In this document: piece by piece, positions 16,555 to 26,096 of the stretch
Layout of the letters: every line of letters starts with the position of its first letter
How positions within the stretch are numbered: position 1 is the first letter of the stretch
Assembly (NCBI RefSeq): GCF_001577365.1
Contig: NZ_CP014513.1
Span: 3,472,001-3,536,000 of the forward strand
Source of the DNA: Frondihabitans sp. PAMC 28766
GTDB taxonomy: Bacteria; Actinomycetota; Actinomycetes; Actinomycetales; Microbacteriaceae
DNA length: 64,000 nucleotides
Direction: 5' to 3'
Notes under the pieces: generated by a model
Database searches by the model: none
Seen by the model: only the letters and a program-made list of their open reading frames with translations
Told to the model about the DNA's origin: nothing
Position numbers and translations under genes: made by a program

Positions 16555-17622
16555 TCAGGCGGTGACGCCGATCGTCTTCGCGTCGATGACGAAGCGGTAG
16601 CGCACGTCAGAGCCCACGACGCGCTCCCACGCCTCGTTGACGTAGTCGGCCGAGATCAGCTCGGTCTCGGGCACGATGCCGTGCTGGGCGCAGAAGTCGA
16701 GCATCTCCTGCGTCTCGAGGATGCCGCCGATGCTCGAGCCGGCGAACGAGCGGCGGTTGTTGAACAGGGTGAACGCCTGGACGGGCAGCGGCTCGGCGGG
16801 GGCGCCCACGCTGACGAGGGTGCCGTCGAAGGTGAGGAGGCCGAGGTAGGCGTTGATGTCGATGAGGGCCGACACGGTGTTGATGATCAGGTCGTAGGTG
16901 TTCGCCTTCTCGGTGAACACGGTGCCGTCGCCGGTGGCGTAGTAGTGGTCGGCTCCGAGACGGAGGCCGTCCTCCTTCTTCGACAGGCCCTGCGAGAGCA
17001 CGGTGACCTCGGCGCCCAGAGCGTGCGCGATCTTGACGGCCATGTGGCCGAGGCCACCCATTCCGACGACGGCGATCTTCTTGCCGGGGCCGGCGTTCCA
17101 GTGCTTGAGCGGCGAGTAGACGGTGATGCCGGCGCAGAGCAGCGGCGCGACGGCGGCGTAGTCGAGGTTCTCGGGGATGCGGAGGACGAAGTCCTCGGTC
17201 ACGACGACGTGGGTCGAGTAGCCGCCCTGCGTGATGGTGCCGTCGGCGGGGTCGACGCCTCCGAAGGTCTGGATGTTGCCCTTCAGGCAGTACTGCTCTT
17301 GCCCGGCGAGGCAGTTGGCGCACTCGCGGCACGAGTTGACCATGCAGCCGACGCCGACGCGCTCGCCGACCTTGTAGCGGGAGACCTCGGATCCTGTCTC
17401 GGTCACGACACCGACGATCTCGTGCCCGACGACCTGCGGGTACGAGATGGGGCCCCACTCGCCGCGGGCGAAGTGGATGTCGGAGTGGCAGATGCCGGCG
17501 TAGTCGATGGCGATCAGGACGTCTTTGGGGCCGACGGCGCGGCGCTCGATGGTGGTCAGGGCGACGGGTTCGGTGGCGGAGGGAGCTGCCCAGGCAGCGA
17601 CGGTGGTCGTGGTCTTTTCCAT
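16555..17622 (-). CDS. Zinc-dependent alcohol dehydrogenase (cinnamyl alcohol dehydrogenase/YahK-like)
   Basis: A 355-residue medium-chain dehydrogenase that interconverts alcohols and aldehydes with NAD(P)H. Catalytic zinc ligands are Cys45 (GICHSD), His67-Glu68 (GHE) and the Cys in [11 protein letters not shown]. The structural-zinc cysteines are 98, 101, 104 and 112. The Rossmann motif is [11 protein letters not shown]. This pattern fits the YahK/CAD group of aldehyde reductases. The gene is convergent with the LacI gene (10 bases apart) and has no operator of that regulon, so it is probably an independent unit. Confidence 0.93.
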   Translation of the reverse strand: MEKTTTTVAAWAAPSATEPVALTTIERRAVGPKDVLIAIDYAGICHSDIHFARGEWGPISYPQVVGHEIVGVVTETGSEVSRYKVGERVGVGCMVNSCRECANCLAGQEQYCLKGNIQTFGGVDPADGTITQGGYSTHVVVTEDFVLRIPENLDYAAVAPLLCAGITVYSPLKHWNAGPGKKIAVVGMGGLGHMAVKIAHALGAEVTVLSQGLSKKEDGLRLGADHYYATGDGTVFTEKANTYDLIINTVSALIDINAYLGLLTFDGTLVSVGAPAEPLPVQAFTLFNNRRSFAGSSIGGILETQEMLDFCAQHGIVPETELISADYVNEAWERVVGSDVRYRFVIDAKTIGVTA

Positions 17623-17710
17623 GCTTCCACGTTACCGACAGCTGTTGTGAAGAACGGGGTTGCATCAGTACCCCTCAGGAGGGAATAGGCCGAGGGCGGA
17701 TAGTGGGGGC

Positions 17711-19153
17711 ATGACCTCTCCTACGGACGACCCCGACACCGACGTCTTCGCCTCGGGCGTGCTCGAGCGCGGCGCACCCAAGCTGCGCTTCCCCGGCCCC
17801 GAGCAGGAGCCGCGCGAGGTGTACCAGCTGGTGCGCGACGAACTGCTGCTCGACGGGGTGGCCCGGATGAACCTGGCCACCTTCACGACCACGTGGGTCG
17901 AGCCGGAGGTGCGGCGGCTGATGGCCGAGTCGCTCGAGAAGAACATCGTCGACAAAGACGAGTACCCGCAGACGGCCGAGCTCGAGACGCGGTGCGTGCA
18001 CATGCTCGCCGACCTCTTCCACTCCCCCGAGGCGGCGACGACGCGCGGCACGTCGACGACGGGTTCGAGCGAGGCAGCCATGCTCGGCGGCCTCGCGGCG
18101 AAGTGGCGGTGGAAGGCGCACAGGATCACAGAGGGTCTCCCAACCGCGTCGCCCAACATCGTCACCGGGCCGGTGCAGGTCTGCTGGGAGAAGTTCGCGC
18201 GCTACTTCGACGTCGAGATGCGCCAGGCGCCGATGAACTCGGGCCACGTGCTCACTCCGGCCCAGGTGCTCGACCGTGTCGACGAGAACACGATCGCCGT
18301 GGTCGTCACCTTCGGCCAGACGTTCACCGGCCTCTTCGAAGACGTCGTCGCGATCAGCGCCGCACTCGACGACCTCCAGGCCCGCACGGGGCTCGACGTC
18401 GACATCCACGTCGACGCGGCGAGCGGCGGCTTCGTCGCGCCGTTCTGCGCCCCCGACGTGGTGTGGGACTTCAGGATGCCACGGGTCAAGTCGATCAACG
18501 TCTCCGGCCACAAGACGGGGCTCGCACCCCTCGGCAGCGGCTGGATCGTGTGGCGCGAGACCGCTGACCTCCCCGACGAGCTCGTCTTCGACGTCAACTA
18601 CCTCGGCGGCCAGATGCCGACCTTCAACCTCAACTTCTCGCGGCCCGGCGGGCAGGTGATCTCGTCGTACTACAACTTCGTGCGGCTCGGGCGGGAGGGC
18701 TACGAGAAGGTGCAGCGCGCGTGCTACCTCGTCGCCCAGCACCTCGCCGAGGGGGTGGAGGCGACGGGGCGTTTCGACATCGCGTTCGGCGGCGACCCGC
18801 AGCGGGGCATCCCGGCAGTCGCGTGGACGCTGCGGTCGGGTGACGGCGGCGCCGATCCTGCCTGGAATCTCTTCGACCTGGCCGAAGAGCTGCGCACCCG
18901 CGGCTGGCTGGTGCCGGCCTACACGCTTCCGGCCGACCAGCAGGAGGTCGTGCTGCAGCGGATCGTCGTGCGGCACGGCCTCAGCGTCGACATGGCCGAT
19001 CTGCTGCTCGTCGACCTCGCGGCCGCGATCGCGAAGCTCGACTCGCGGCCGCCGTCGCGGTCTCTCGCGCCGGGCGAGGGGGCGTCGTTCAACCACGACG
19101 CCACAGCGGCGGTGCCGGATGGCGCGCCCGCGGTATCGAGGTCGGCCAGCTGA
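17711..19153 (+). CDS. gad: Glutamate decarboxylase
   Basis: A 480-residue PLP enzyme that converts L-glutamate to GABA and CO2 while consuming a proton. The PLP lysine is Lys268 in SINVSGHKTGL, preceded by the cofactor-binding DIHVDAASGGF. The N-terminal SGSS-type phosphate-binding stretch appears as GTSTTGSSEAAM. Length and motifs match bacterial GadA/GadB. No glutamate/GABA antiporter lies beside it, unlike the usual acid-resistance arrangement; an ABC exporter follows 29 bases downstream but is of unrelated type. The C-terminal 40 residues are Ser/Ala/Pro-rich. Confidence 0.93.
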   Translation: MTSPTDDPDTDVFASGVLERGAPKLRFPGPEQEPREVYQLVRDELLLDGVARMNLATFTTTWVEPEVRRLMAESLEKNIVDKDEYPQTAELETRCVHMLADLFHSPEAATTRGTSTTGSSEAAMLGGLAAKWRWKAHRITEGLPTASPNIVTGPVQVCWEKFARYFDVEMRQAPMNSGHVLTPAQVLDRVDENTIAVVVTFGQTFTGLFEDVVAISAALDDLQARTGLDVDIHVDAASGGFVAPFCAPDVVWDFRMPRVKSINVSGHKTGLAPLGSGWIVWRETADLPDELVFDVNYLGGQMPTFNLNFSRPGGQVISSYYNFVRLGREGYEKVQRACYLVAQHLAEGVEATGRFDIAFGGDPQRGIPAVAWTLRSGDGGADPAWNLFDLAEELRTRGWLVPAYTLPADQQEVVLQRIVVRHGLSVDMADLLLVDLAAAIAKLDSRPPSRSLAPGEGASFNHDATAAVPDGAPAVSRSAS

Positions 19154-19182
19154 ACGGACCGCCCGTGGCATGATCGAACCTC

Positions 19183-19872
19183 ATGGGGCCGGGCGAGACG
19201 ATCACGTGCGCCGGGCTGCGGCACGAGTACGTGGTCGACGGCGAGCCCGTGCCGGCTCTCGACGGCATCGAGCTCACTGTTCCGGGCGGCACGTCGGCGG
19301 CGATCGCCGGGCCGTCGGGCTCGGGCAAGTCGACACTGTTGACTTTGCTCGCGGGCCTGCAACGGCCCACCTCCGGCACCATCCACCTCGGCGAGACCGA
19401 TCTCACGGCACTCAGCGAGCGTGAGCTGCTGCGAGTCCGGGCGACACGCCTGGCCGTCGTGGCGCAGAACCCGTATCGCAACCTCCTCCCCTACGCCAGC
19501 AGCCTCGACAACCTGGAGTTCGCCCAGCGCGCCCCCCGCAGCCACGGCCGCCGCGACCTGCCCGCGCTGCTGCCCCTGCTCGACGAGCTGGGGCTCGCCC
19601 ACCTCGCGGGCACCCGCTGCGACCGGCTCTCAGGGGGCGAACGCCAGCGGCTCGCCCTCGCGGCAGCCCTCGCCACCGGGCCGACCGCACTCGTCACCGA
19701 CGAGCCGACCAGCCAGCTCGACCACGTCAACCGCGCCGCCGTGGCCGACCTCCTGGTCGCGATCTGCGCCGGCCGCGGGATTACGGTCGTCGCGGTCACC
19801 CACGACCGCGACCTCGCGTCGCGACTGGGGCGCACGGTGACGATCGACAGCGGGCGGATCAGCGAAGCATGA
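19183..19872 (+). CDS. ABC transporter ATP-binding protein (LolD/MacB type)
   Basis: A 229-residue ATPase. Walker A GPSGSGKST is at residues 43-51, the signature LSGGERQR begins at 149, Walker B is ALVTDEP, and the switch His is in VAVTHD. The ATG of the next ATPase overlaps its stop. Two distinct ATPases followed by one long FtsX-type permease suggest a heterodimeric motor for a mechanotransmission-type exporter. Confidence 0.9.
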   Translation: MGPGETITCAGLRHEYVVDGEPVPALDGIELTVPGGTSAAIAGPSGSGKSTLLTLLAGLQRPTSGTIHLGETDLTALSERELLRVRATRLAVVAQNPYRNLLPYASSLDNLEFAQRAPRSHGRRDLPALLPLLDELGLAHLAGTRCDRLSGGERQRLALAAALATGPTALVTDEPTSQLDHVNRAAVADLLVAICAGRGITVVAVTHDRDLASRLGRTVTIDSGRISEA

Positions 19873-20597
19873 GCGAGCCGGCGTTCTCCACCTCCGCGCC
19901 ACTCGTCGGCACCGGGATCCGCTACGAGCGCGACGGCCGCGTGATCCTCGACGGCGTCTCGATCAGCGCCCCGGCCGGCGCCGTGACCGCTGTCACCGGG
20001 CCGTCGGGGTCGGGCAAGTCGACCCTGCTGGCGATCCTGACGGGTCTCGAACAGGCCGACAGCGGCTCGGTCGACAACCCGTACCCACCCGAGGCGACGT
20101 CGCTTATCCTGCAGGCCTACGGGCTGGTGAGCCTGCTCACGGCGGCCGAGAACGTCGAGATGGCGGTGCAGCACGACGCCGGGCTCTCGGTGCGGGAGGT
20201 CCGGGCGCGAGCCGCCGATGCCCTCGAGCTCGTCGGCCTCACGGCGGTGGCCGACCACCTCGCCGAGGCGCTGTCGGGCGGCCAGCAGCAGCGAGTCGCA
20301 GTGGCGCGGGCGCTCGTGAGCCGCCCTCGGCTGGTGGTGGCCGACGAATTCACCGCCGAGCTCGACCACGCCACCCGCGATCGCATGTTCGGCCTGCTGC
20401 AGCAGATCGCCCGAGACGGCGGCACGGTGCTCGTCGCGACGCACGACACCGACCTCGCGGGGCGCGCCGATCGCGTGCACGATCTGGCTGGGCTCGCGGG
20501 CCGTCGACGGGGCCGGCACGCGGCCGACACGGGCGCAGGGCACGACGGGGCCGCTGGATCCGACACGGGCCCAGGATCCGACGGGGCCGCCCCGTGA
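19869..20597 (+). CDS. ABC transporter ATP-binding protein, second subunit
   Basis: A 242-residue ATPase with Walker A GPSGSGKST at 44-52, signature LSGGQQQR near 131 and Walker B LVVADEF, where the usual DEP is DEF. Residues from about 212 on form a low-complexity Gly/Asp-rich tail not needed for ATPase function. ATGA overlap with the previous gene and GTGA overlap with the permease gene show tight coupling. Confidence 0.9.
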   Translation: MSEPAFSTSAPLVGTGIRYERDGRVILDGVSISAPAGAVTAVTGPSGSGKSTLLAILTGLEQADSGSVDNPYPPEATSLILQAYGLVSLLTAAENVEMAVQHDAGLSVREVRARAADALELVGLTAVADHLAEALSGGQQQRVAVARALVSRPRLVVADEFTAELDHATRDRMFGLLQQIARDGGTVLVATHDTDLAGRADRVHDLAGLAGRRRGRHAADTGAGHDGAAGSDTGPGSDGAAP

Positions 20598-23500
20598 GCC
20601 GCTTCGGCCTGGCCGCGCGCGGGCTCCGCTGGCGCTGGCCGATGTCGACCGCCCTCTTCGTCGCCGCCGTGGTGACCGCCGCCGGGGCCGCGCTCGGCCC
20701 GCTGTACGCGCAGGCCGCCTCGGAGTCGACCCTCCGCGACGGGCTGACGCAGGCGGCCCCGGCCGAGAGCGGGCTGCAGTTCGAGGCGTCGCGCGTGTCG
20801 GGCGGCGTGACGGAGAACACGCTGAGCCTCGCCCAGATCGACTCGTCGCTCGCCGACGCGCCGGCGGCCGGCTCCATTCCCGGCTATTCGCGCAAGATCT
20901 CGACGCTGTCGCTCTACGAGAAGAGCATCAACGGGGCATCCGCCTCGCAGGGTGTCGGGCAGACGGCGCTCGTCTGGCGGCAGGGCTTCTGCGGCCAGGT
21001 GCGCTTCACCGCGGGGCGCTGCCCGACGGCGGTCGGCGAGGCCGCTGTCTCAGCACGGACGGCGGCGAGCGCCGGCGATGACTGGAAAGTCGGCGACACT
21101 CTCAGCCTCGCGACCGGCGGCACGGTGCGGGTCGTCGGCGTCTACCAGGCCGACGACCTGCAGTCGCCTTACTGGTCGGGGCGCGATTACTTCGAGGCGC
21201 ACGCGAATGCCAAACCCCCGCCCTCGGTCGACACCCTGTTCGTGGCACGCCGCACGCTGACGACGAACCCGTCGGCCTTCTTGCAGGGCTCCGAGGACTA
21301 CCCGCTCGACCCGTCGTCGATCCGGTTGAAAGACGTCCCGGCGCTGCGGGCTCAGGTCACCGCACTGCAGAAGCGCTTCGCCGACGAGTCGCAAGTCACC
21401 ATCGGCACGAAGATCACGCACGTGCTCGACGAGGCGGCGCACCAGCGCGCTCTGGTGAACGTGAGCGCCCTGATCGTGACGGCGCAGCTCACGCTGCTCG
21501 GCTGGCTGGTGCTCTTTCTGATGATGATCGACGCCGTCGAGGCCCGCGGCGCCGAGATCGCGCTGGCGAAGCTGCGGGGGCTCTCGCCGCCCGCGATCTG
21601 GCGCTTCGGGCTGGCCGAGCCGCTCGCGGTGCTGGCCGTCGCGATGCCCGTGGGCTTCGGGCTCGGCTACGTGATCGCCAGGATCTTCTGCGGCTCTGCC
21701 CTGCTGCCGGGCACGCCGGTCGTCGTCACGGCCGAGGCTCCGGCTGCGGTCGTCGCGGCGTTCGCAGGCGGCCTGATCGCGGCCGTCGTGGCAGCAAGGC
21801 GGGTGGTGACGCGGCCGGTGCTGGCGCAGTGGCGGCGCACGACCGAGAACGTCAGGTCGTCGCGGGCCGTCTTCGTCGTCGAGATCCTGGTCTCCGCTCT
21901 CGCGGTCGGCGGGCTCGTGGTGCTCGCGGTCGACCCGGGTGCGGGGCCCCTCACGCTGCTCGCCCCGGCGCTGCTCGTCGTGGCGGCGGCCCTTCTCGGC
22001 AGTCGTCTCATCCCCCGGGCAGCCGGTGTGCTCGTGGCGCCGACACGGGCGACGCGGCGCATCGGCACCTTCCTGGCCTCGCGCCAGGTGGCTCGACGCC
22101 CCGCCGGCCTGCGTCTCGCCGTGCTGCTGGCCGCTGCCGTCGGCCTGGCGTGCTTCGGAGTAGCCGGCGAGTCGGTGGCGACCAACAACCGCGCGGTGCG
22201 CTCGGACGCTGAAGTCGGCGCGCAGACCTCGGTCTCGATCCAGTACAGCCCCGCCGTCGACCCTGTGAACGCCGTCCGCCGGGCCGACCCCGACGGCACC
22301 TGGGCGGCCGCTGCGGCGACCTGGCTGCCCGACGGCGGCGCGGTCAACGGAACGGTGCTGGGCGTCGACGCGTCGCGGATCCGAGCAGTCGGCGAAGCGG
22401 CCCGCGGCGGCCCCTCGGTCGACGAGATCTACCGCGACATCCACTCCGACGTCGTGCCCGCCCTGACCGTGACAGGCACCAGGATCCGCGCGACGATCAC
22501 CGGCTCGGGCATCGCCCCGGCGGCCGCCCCCATCGTGCAGTTCAATCTGCTCGACAAAGCGGGCACCGAGATCGACGTGCAGTCGACCGGTGTCGTCGAA
22601 GGGACACACCAGTACGCCGCCACGATCCCCTGTGCGAAGGGATGCTCGTTCGTCGGCCTGACCTGGGACCGCCCGATCACGCTGCCCGGCACGATGAAGG
22701 GCACGCTCACGCTCCACGGTCTCGACGCCGGCACCGGCAGCAGCAGAGCGCTCCACCCGCTCGCCGCCCGGCTCACGCAGCCGGAGGCCTGGCGTCTCAA
22801 GGTGCCACAGGGCCAGGCGACCGACCACGTGACGGTCGATCGCGACGGCGTCCACGATCGGTTCGCCGCGTACAACGGCGGCTTCGGGGGCATCGTGTAC
22901 GCCTCCACCCCGTATCCGATCCCTCTCGTCGCCACCCCCACGGGGATGGTCGCGGGCCAGGTGTCGCACGCGCGGGGCGTCATGGACGGCTACAACAACA
23001 CGGCCCCCGTCGAGGTGAAGAGCTACAGCCCCGTGCTGCCGGTCGTCCTCGACTTCGGGGTCGTGGCCGACCTCACGGCGCTGCGAACACAGCTGCCCGA
23101 GTTCGACGGCGAGGCGAGCTGGCAGGTGTGGCTCGGCCCGCACGCACCACCTGATGCGGTGACGCTGCTGAAGAGGCAGGGCCTCACGGTCGAGAGTGTC
23201 TCGACGACGAGCGCGCGCGAGGCCGACTACGCCCGCCAGGCCCCGGGGCTCTCCCTCCTGCTGCTCCTGCTCGCGTCGTTCATCGGGGCCTTCCTCGCGA
23301 TGGGGGCGACCGCGGTGTCGATCGCAGCGACCTCGCGTCGGCGCTCGTACGAGATGGCGGCGCTGCGCGTGCTCCGCATCCCTCGGGCCGCGCTCTACCG
23401 GGCGGCTGTCCTCGAGCAGGCGATCCTCCTCGGCGGGGCGACCGTGATCGGGCTTCCTGCGGGCATCGTCGCGGCGCTCGTGGCCCTGCCGCTTCTGCCC

Positions 23501-23668
23501 GGGTTCGCCACGACCACCCCTGTGCACCTCGACTTCGTGCCGACGGCGCCGCCGATCATCGCCTTCGCGCTGGCCTTCGCCATGCTCGTCGGGGCGACGG
23601 CGCTGATCGCGGCCGCCACAGTGGTGCGCCAGGCGAAGGCGTCACGGTTGCGCGAGGGCGAAGAGTGA
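20594..23668 (+). CDS. FtsX-like ABC transporter permease
   Basis: A 1024-residue permease starting with GTG that overlaps the previous stop. An N-terminal membrane helix (TALFVAAVVTAAGAALGPLY) is followed by a roughly 250-residue extracellular domain, a block of helices (about 285-515), a second large extracellular domain (about 520-870) and C-terminal helices with the FtsX motif SYEMAALRVLRIPRAAL. This duplicated FtsX layout is typical of actinobacterial MacB-like exporters that move lipids or peptides or work mechanically on envelope proteins. With two separate ATPases upstream it completes the transporter. Substrate unknown. Confidence 0.88.
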   Translation: MSRFGLAARGLRWRWPMSTALFVAAVVTAAGAALGPLYAQAASESTLRDGLTQAAPAESGLQFEASRVSGGVTENTLSLAQIDSSLADAPAAGSIPGYSRKISTLSLYEKSINGASASQGVGQTALVWRQGFCGQVRFTAGRCPTAVGEAAVSARTAASAGDDWKVGDTLSLATGGTVRVVGVYQADDLQSPYWSGRDYFEAHANAKPPPSVDTLFVARRTLTTNPSAFLQGSEDYPLDPSSIRLKDVPALRAQVTALQKRFADESQVTIGTKITHVLDEAAHQRALVNVSALIVTAQLTLLGWLVLFLMMIDAVEARGAEIALAKLRGLSPPAIWRFGLAEPLAVLAVAMPVGFGLGYVIARIFCGSALLPGTPVVVTAEAPAAVVAAFAGGLIAAVVAARRVVTRPVLAQWRRTTENVRSSRAVFVVEILVSALAVGGLVVLAVDPGAGPLTLLAPALLVVAAALLGSRLIPRAAGVLVAPTRATRRIGTFLASRQVARRPAGLRLAVLLAAAVGLACFGVAGESVATNNRAVRSDAEVGAQTSVSIQYSPAVDPVNAVRRADPDGTWAAAAATWLPDGGAVNGTVLGVDASRIRAVGEAARGGPSVDEIYRDIHSDVVPALTVTGTRIRATITGSGIAPAAAPIVQFNLLDKAGTEIDVQSTGVVEGTHQYAATIPCAKGCSFVGLTWDRPITLPGTMKGTLTLHGLDAGTGSSRALHPLAARLTQPEAWRLKVPQGQATDHVTVDRDGVHDRFAAYNGGFGGIVYASTPYPIPLVATPTGMVAGQVSHARGVMDGYNNTAPVEVKSYSPVLPVVLDFGVVADLTALRTQLPEFDGEASWQVWLGPHAPPDAVTLLKRQGLTVESVSTTSAREADYARQAPGLSLLLLLLASFIGAFLAMGATAVSIAATSRRRSYEMAALRVLRIPRAALYRAAVLEQAILLGGATVIGLPAGIVAALVALPLLPGFATTTPVHLDFVPTAPPIIAFALAFAMLVGATALIAAATVVRQAKASRLREGEE

Positions 23669-23686
23669 TCGCTCGGGCGTAGCCGA

Positions 23687-24517
23687 TCACGGCAGGATCG
23701 ACGTCGTCGCGACATGCAGACGCCGGTCGACATGGATCAGGTGGCCGGGCTCCACCGCCCGCCAGCCGTCTTCGTCGTCCATGCGCTCGCTCGCCACCAC
23801 CACGCTGGGCGTGCTGTCGAGAGGGGCGGAGCGCACCGCGAGGTGCGAGCCGCGGGCGTCGAGCCCGTCGCCGGGCACGGTGCGGCCCGCCTCGGCGTCC
23901 TGCGCGCCTGTGCCGCCGGCAGGGCGCTCGAGCACGAAGAGCGTGTCGAGCGCCGGATGGCGGAAGGCCCACAGGTCGGTCGCCGTGGCGAGCACGAAGT
24001 TGAGCGAGACGACGGTGAGGTGGGCGACCACCCAGGCGACGGCCTCGGTGATGCCCGCCTCGACGTGACCGTCGTGCGCGCGGATCAGCGCGGTGATGAG
24101 AGCGAAGAAGCGCTCGCTGTCGGTGTCGCCGTGCACGAGACCCATCGCGTCGAGATCCTGCAAACGGGCTTCGAGGCGCGGTAGGTCGCCGAGGGCGCCG
24201 TTGTGGGCGAAGAGACGGTCGTCTTGGGTGAAGGGGTGCGAGTTCGTCGCCGCGACCGCGCCGGTCGTCGCGTGGCGCACGTGAGCGACGAAGGTGGTGC
24301 CGATCAGCTCGTGGGCCTCGCGAACGAAGCCCGGGTCTTCGTAGGCGGGCAGAACACCCTTGTCGACGGTCGCCGCGCCATCGATCCCGAAGGCCCCGAT
24401 GCCGAATCCGTCGGCGTTGCGCGCGCTCTGCCGTTCGAGGCTGTCCGGCGCCTCCACCAGCCAGAAGTCGGCACGGACCACGTTTTCACCGGCATGAAGC
24501 CCGAACAGCCTGCACAT
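23687..24517 (-). CDS. Class II glutamine amidotransferase
   Basis: A 276-residue Ntn-type amidotransferase. The catalytic cysteine is residue 2 (MCRLFGLHAG), as required in this family after Met removal. Substrate-binding motifs are visible as HVRHATTGAVAATNSHPF and FAHNGALGDLP. Such stand-alone domains hydrolyse glutamine or gamma-glutamyl compounds; EgtC of ergothioneine synthesis is one relative, but no other ergothioneine gene is nearby. It is the last gene of an operon behind a TetR regulator and the 24-residue-repeat protein, 60 bases after the latter, with AGGTAGGG before its ATG. Confidence 0.88.
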   Translation of the reverse strand: MCRLFGLHAGENVVRADFWLVEAPDSLERQSARNADGFGIGAFGIDGAATVDKGVLPAYEDPGFVREAHELIGTTFVAHVRHATTGAVAATNSHPFTQDDRLFAHNGALGDLPRLEARLQDLDAMGLVHGDTDSERFFALITALIRAHDGHVEAGITEAVAWVVAHLTVVSLNFVLATATDLWAFRHPALDTLFVLERPAGGTGAQDAEAGRTVPGDGLDARGSHLAVRSAPLDSTPSVVVASERMDDEDGWRAVEPGHLIHVDRRLHVATTSILP

Positions 24518-24577
24518 CGCGGCCCTACCTTCTCTCGTGAGGCCACTCTGCTCCTGCAGCGACGGGCATGCGCCGAG

Positions 24578-24910
24578 CTAGCGGACGATGCCCATGCCAT
24601 CGACGCGACCCGGGGTGCGCGGCGCGGCGAGGGCCCCTGCGCCGGCGGCTCGTCGAACGATGCCCGAGCCGGTCACCCGAGAGGCACCGCGAACAGGACG
24701 CGAGACGGTCGGGTCGGCCTCGAGGCGCACGATGCCGGCACCCGAGACGCGACCGGCGCCTCGAGCCGGGCGAGCGATCGCCGGGTCGGCGGCGGCGCGG
24801 CGGATGCCGTGACCGGAGACTCGACCGGTCGCTGCGCGACGGGCTGCCGCACGGCGAGCCGCCTGGCGGGAGCCTCGGTGAGTGGAGATGTCGATAGAAG
24901 CCGTAGTCAT
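24578..24910 (-). CDS. Arginine-rich protein with four 24-residue repeats, function unknown
   Basis: A 110-residue, strongly basic protein. After an Ala/Arg-rich leader (residues 1-28) the motif G-R-V-S-G-x-G-I-V-R recurs with a period of exactly 24 residues: 29-38, 53-62, 77-86 and 101-110. The last motif is the C-terminus. The spacers contain ADP.....RP.RGA. The frame looks real: AAGGGA lies eight bases before the ATG, a 10-bp inverted repeat typical of a TetR operator precedes it, and it lies between TetR and amidotransferase genes on the same strand. I do not recognise a family. Possibilities include a nucleic-acid-binding protein or a multi-core peptide precursor; neither is supported beyond the repeat pattern. 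Confidence 0.7.
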   Translation of the reverse strand: MTTASIDISTHRGSRQAARRAAARRAATGRVSGHGIRRAAADPAIARPARGAGRVSGAGIVRLEADPTVSRPVRGASRVTGSGIVRRAAGAGALAAPRTPGRVDGMGIVR

Positions 24911-24924
24911 GGCCTGTTCCCTTC

Positions 24925-24952
24925 GAATAGAACCAACTGAATGGTTCTATTC
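24925..24952. promoter_or_regulatory. Probable TetR operator
   Basis: GAATAGAACC (24925-24934) and GGTTCTATTC (24943-24952) form a perfect 10-base inverted repeat with an eight-base spacer. It overlaps the first base of the TetR stop codon and ends 15 bases before the ATG of the repeat protein. Binding would repress the repeat protein and amidotransferase genes but not the TetR gene itself. Confidence 0.7.
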
Positions 24953-25545
24953 TAGCTCCCGGACCCGGCGCCCGTCCCGGCGATGAGAATACGTGCAGTC
25001 TCGACCACACGTGCCCGGTAGCGCTCCTTGACCTGTGCCTCGTCGAGGGTGCCGTAGATCATGCGCACGACCTGGGGCGCCGCGACGAACCAGTACGCCA
25101 TCGAGATGAGGCTGAGGAAGATCGATTCGGCATCGGATCCGGGGCCGGTGGCTTCGCGGATCACCGCGACCCGGCGCTGGTGGTACTGCTCGCGGTCGTC
25201 GAAACCGGGCGCTGCCGCTGGTTCGAAGTGCATGCCCTCGTGTTCGTAGAGCCGCACGATGTCGGGGTGCGAGGTGACGAAATCGAAGAGTGCTCCGGCG
25301 TAACCCGGCACATCCTCGGGGGTGAGCGCCACGCTCTCGGCAAGCTGTCCGAGCCGATCCTGCAGGGCCGCGGCGAAGAGGCTCTCCTTATTGCCGTAGT
25401 ACGAGTAGATCGCCGTCTTGTTGACGCCGGCCCGGGCAGCGATCTTGTCGACGCGAGCGCCGTCGATCCCGCTCGCCGCGAACTCGATCGCGGCCGCGTC
25501 GAGCACGAGCCGCGCAGTGGCAGCACTGTCGTAACGCCTGGGCAT
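24952..25545 (-). CDS. TetR-family transcriptional regulator
   Basis: A 197-residue regulator with a clear helix-turn-helix (ARLVLDAAAIEFAASGIDGA, then AGVNKTAIYSYYGNKESLF). An ATG at 25545 preceded by GAGGAG is chosen over the longer frame to 25644. The C-terminal ligand domain contains SLISMAYWFVAAPQVVRMIYG. The inverted repeat at its stop codon suggests control of the two downstream genes. Confidence 0.9.
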   Translation of the reverse strand: MPRRYDSAATARLVLDAAAIEFAASGIDGARVDKIAARAGVNKTAIYSYYGNKESLFAAALQDRLGQLAESVALTPEDVPGYAGALFDFVTSHPDIVRLYEHEGMHFEPAAAPGFDDREQYHQRRVAVIREATGPGSDAESIFLSLISMAYWFVAAPQVVRMIYGTLDEAQVKERYRARVVETARILIAGTGAGSGS

Positions 25546-25664
25546 GGGCTGCTCCTCTGTCGACCGGTCGCCGCGAAAAGAAACGACCAGTCGCATCGTA
25601 GCGAGGCTTGACGCCGCGCGGGTTCGAGGCCACTGTGACCACACACCGATGATGGAGGCGCGCC

Positions 25665-26075
25665 ATGGCCGCAGGCACCGAGTCCGACCCCTGGCGACTG
25701 CGCACGGCCCCCGGCTCGTCGGAGTACACGATGCGCGTCGACGACGCCGCCGAGCCGCACGAGCTGGTCTGCCAGGTCGGCTCGACGACTCTGCGCTACG
25801 ACCTCCGCGCCATCGACGATCTCCACGCCTGGCTGCTCGACGCCGACGACTGGGTTCCGCTCGGCGCGGCCGACGAGAAGAAAGAGGCGACCGCCGGCAC
25901 CGTCGAGGCCTGGGGGCGGTCGGAGAGCAACCCGGTCGGCGGCTGGTACGGGCTGCGCAAGGGCTACCGCGGGCGGTTCGGCATGTACCTGCCGCCGCTG
26001 CTCGAAGAGCTCGGCCTCGCCGAGCTCACCCACGAACCGCGCGACAACAGCGTGCGCGGCCTGCCGAGGCCCTGA
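25665..26075 (+). CDS. Conserved hypothetical protein
   Basis: A 136-residue soluble protein (ESDPWRLRTAPGSSEYTMRV, later LHAWLLDADDWVPLGAADEK and GGWYGLRKGYRGRFGMYLPP). It has a good GGAGG ribosome binding site, no signal peptide and no membrane segment. The regular composition and good codon use support a real gene. It resembles small actinobacterial proteins of unknown function; I cannot assign a role. It is divergent from the TetR gene and convergent with the esterase gene. Confidence 0.75.
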   Translation: MAAGTESDPWRLRTAPGSSEYTMRVDDAAEPHELVCQVGSTTLRYDLRAIDDLHAWLLDADDWVPLGAADEKKEATAGTVEAWGRSESNPVGGWYGLRKGYRGRFGMYLPPLLEELGLAELTHEPRDNSVRGLPRP

Positions 26076-26096
26076 GGCCGGGCGGGGCCCTGGGCG

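Noticed and set aside
23687..24517. Ergothioneine gene egtC
   Set aside because: The amidotransferase motifs fit but no egtA, egtB, egtD or egtE neighbour is present, so the specific name is not supported.
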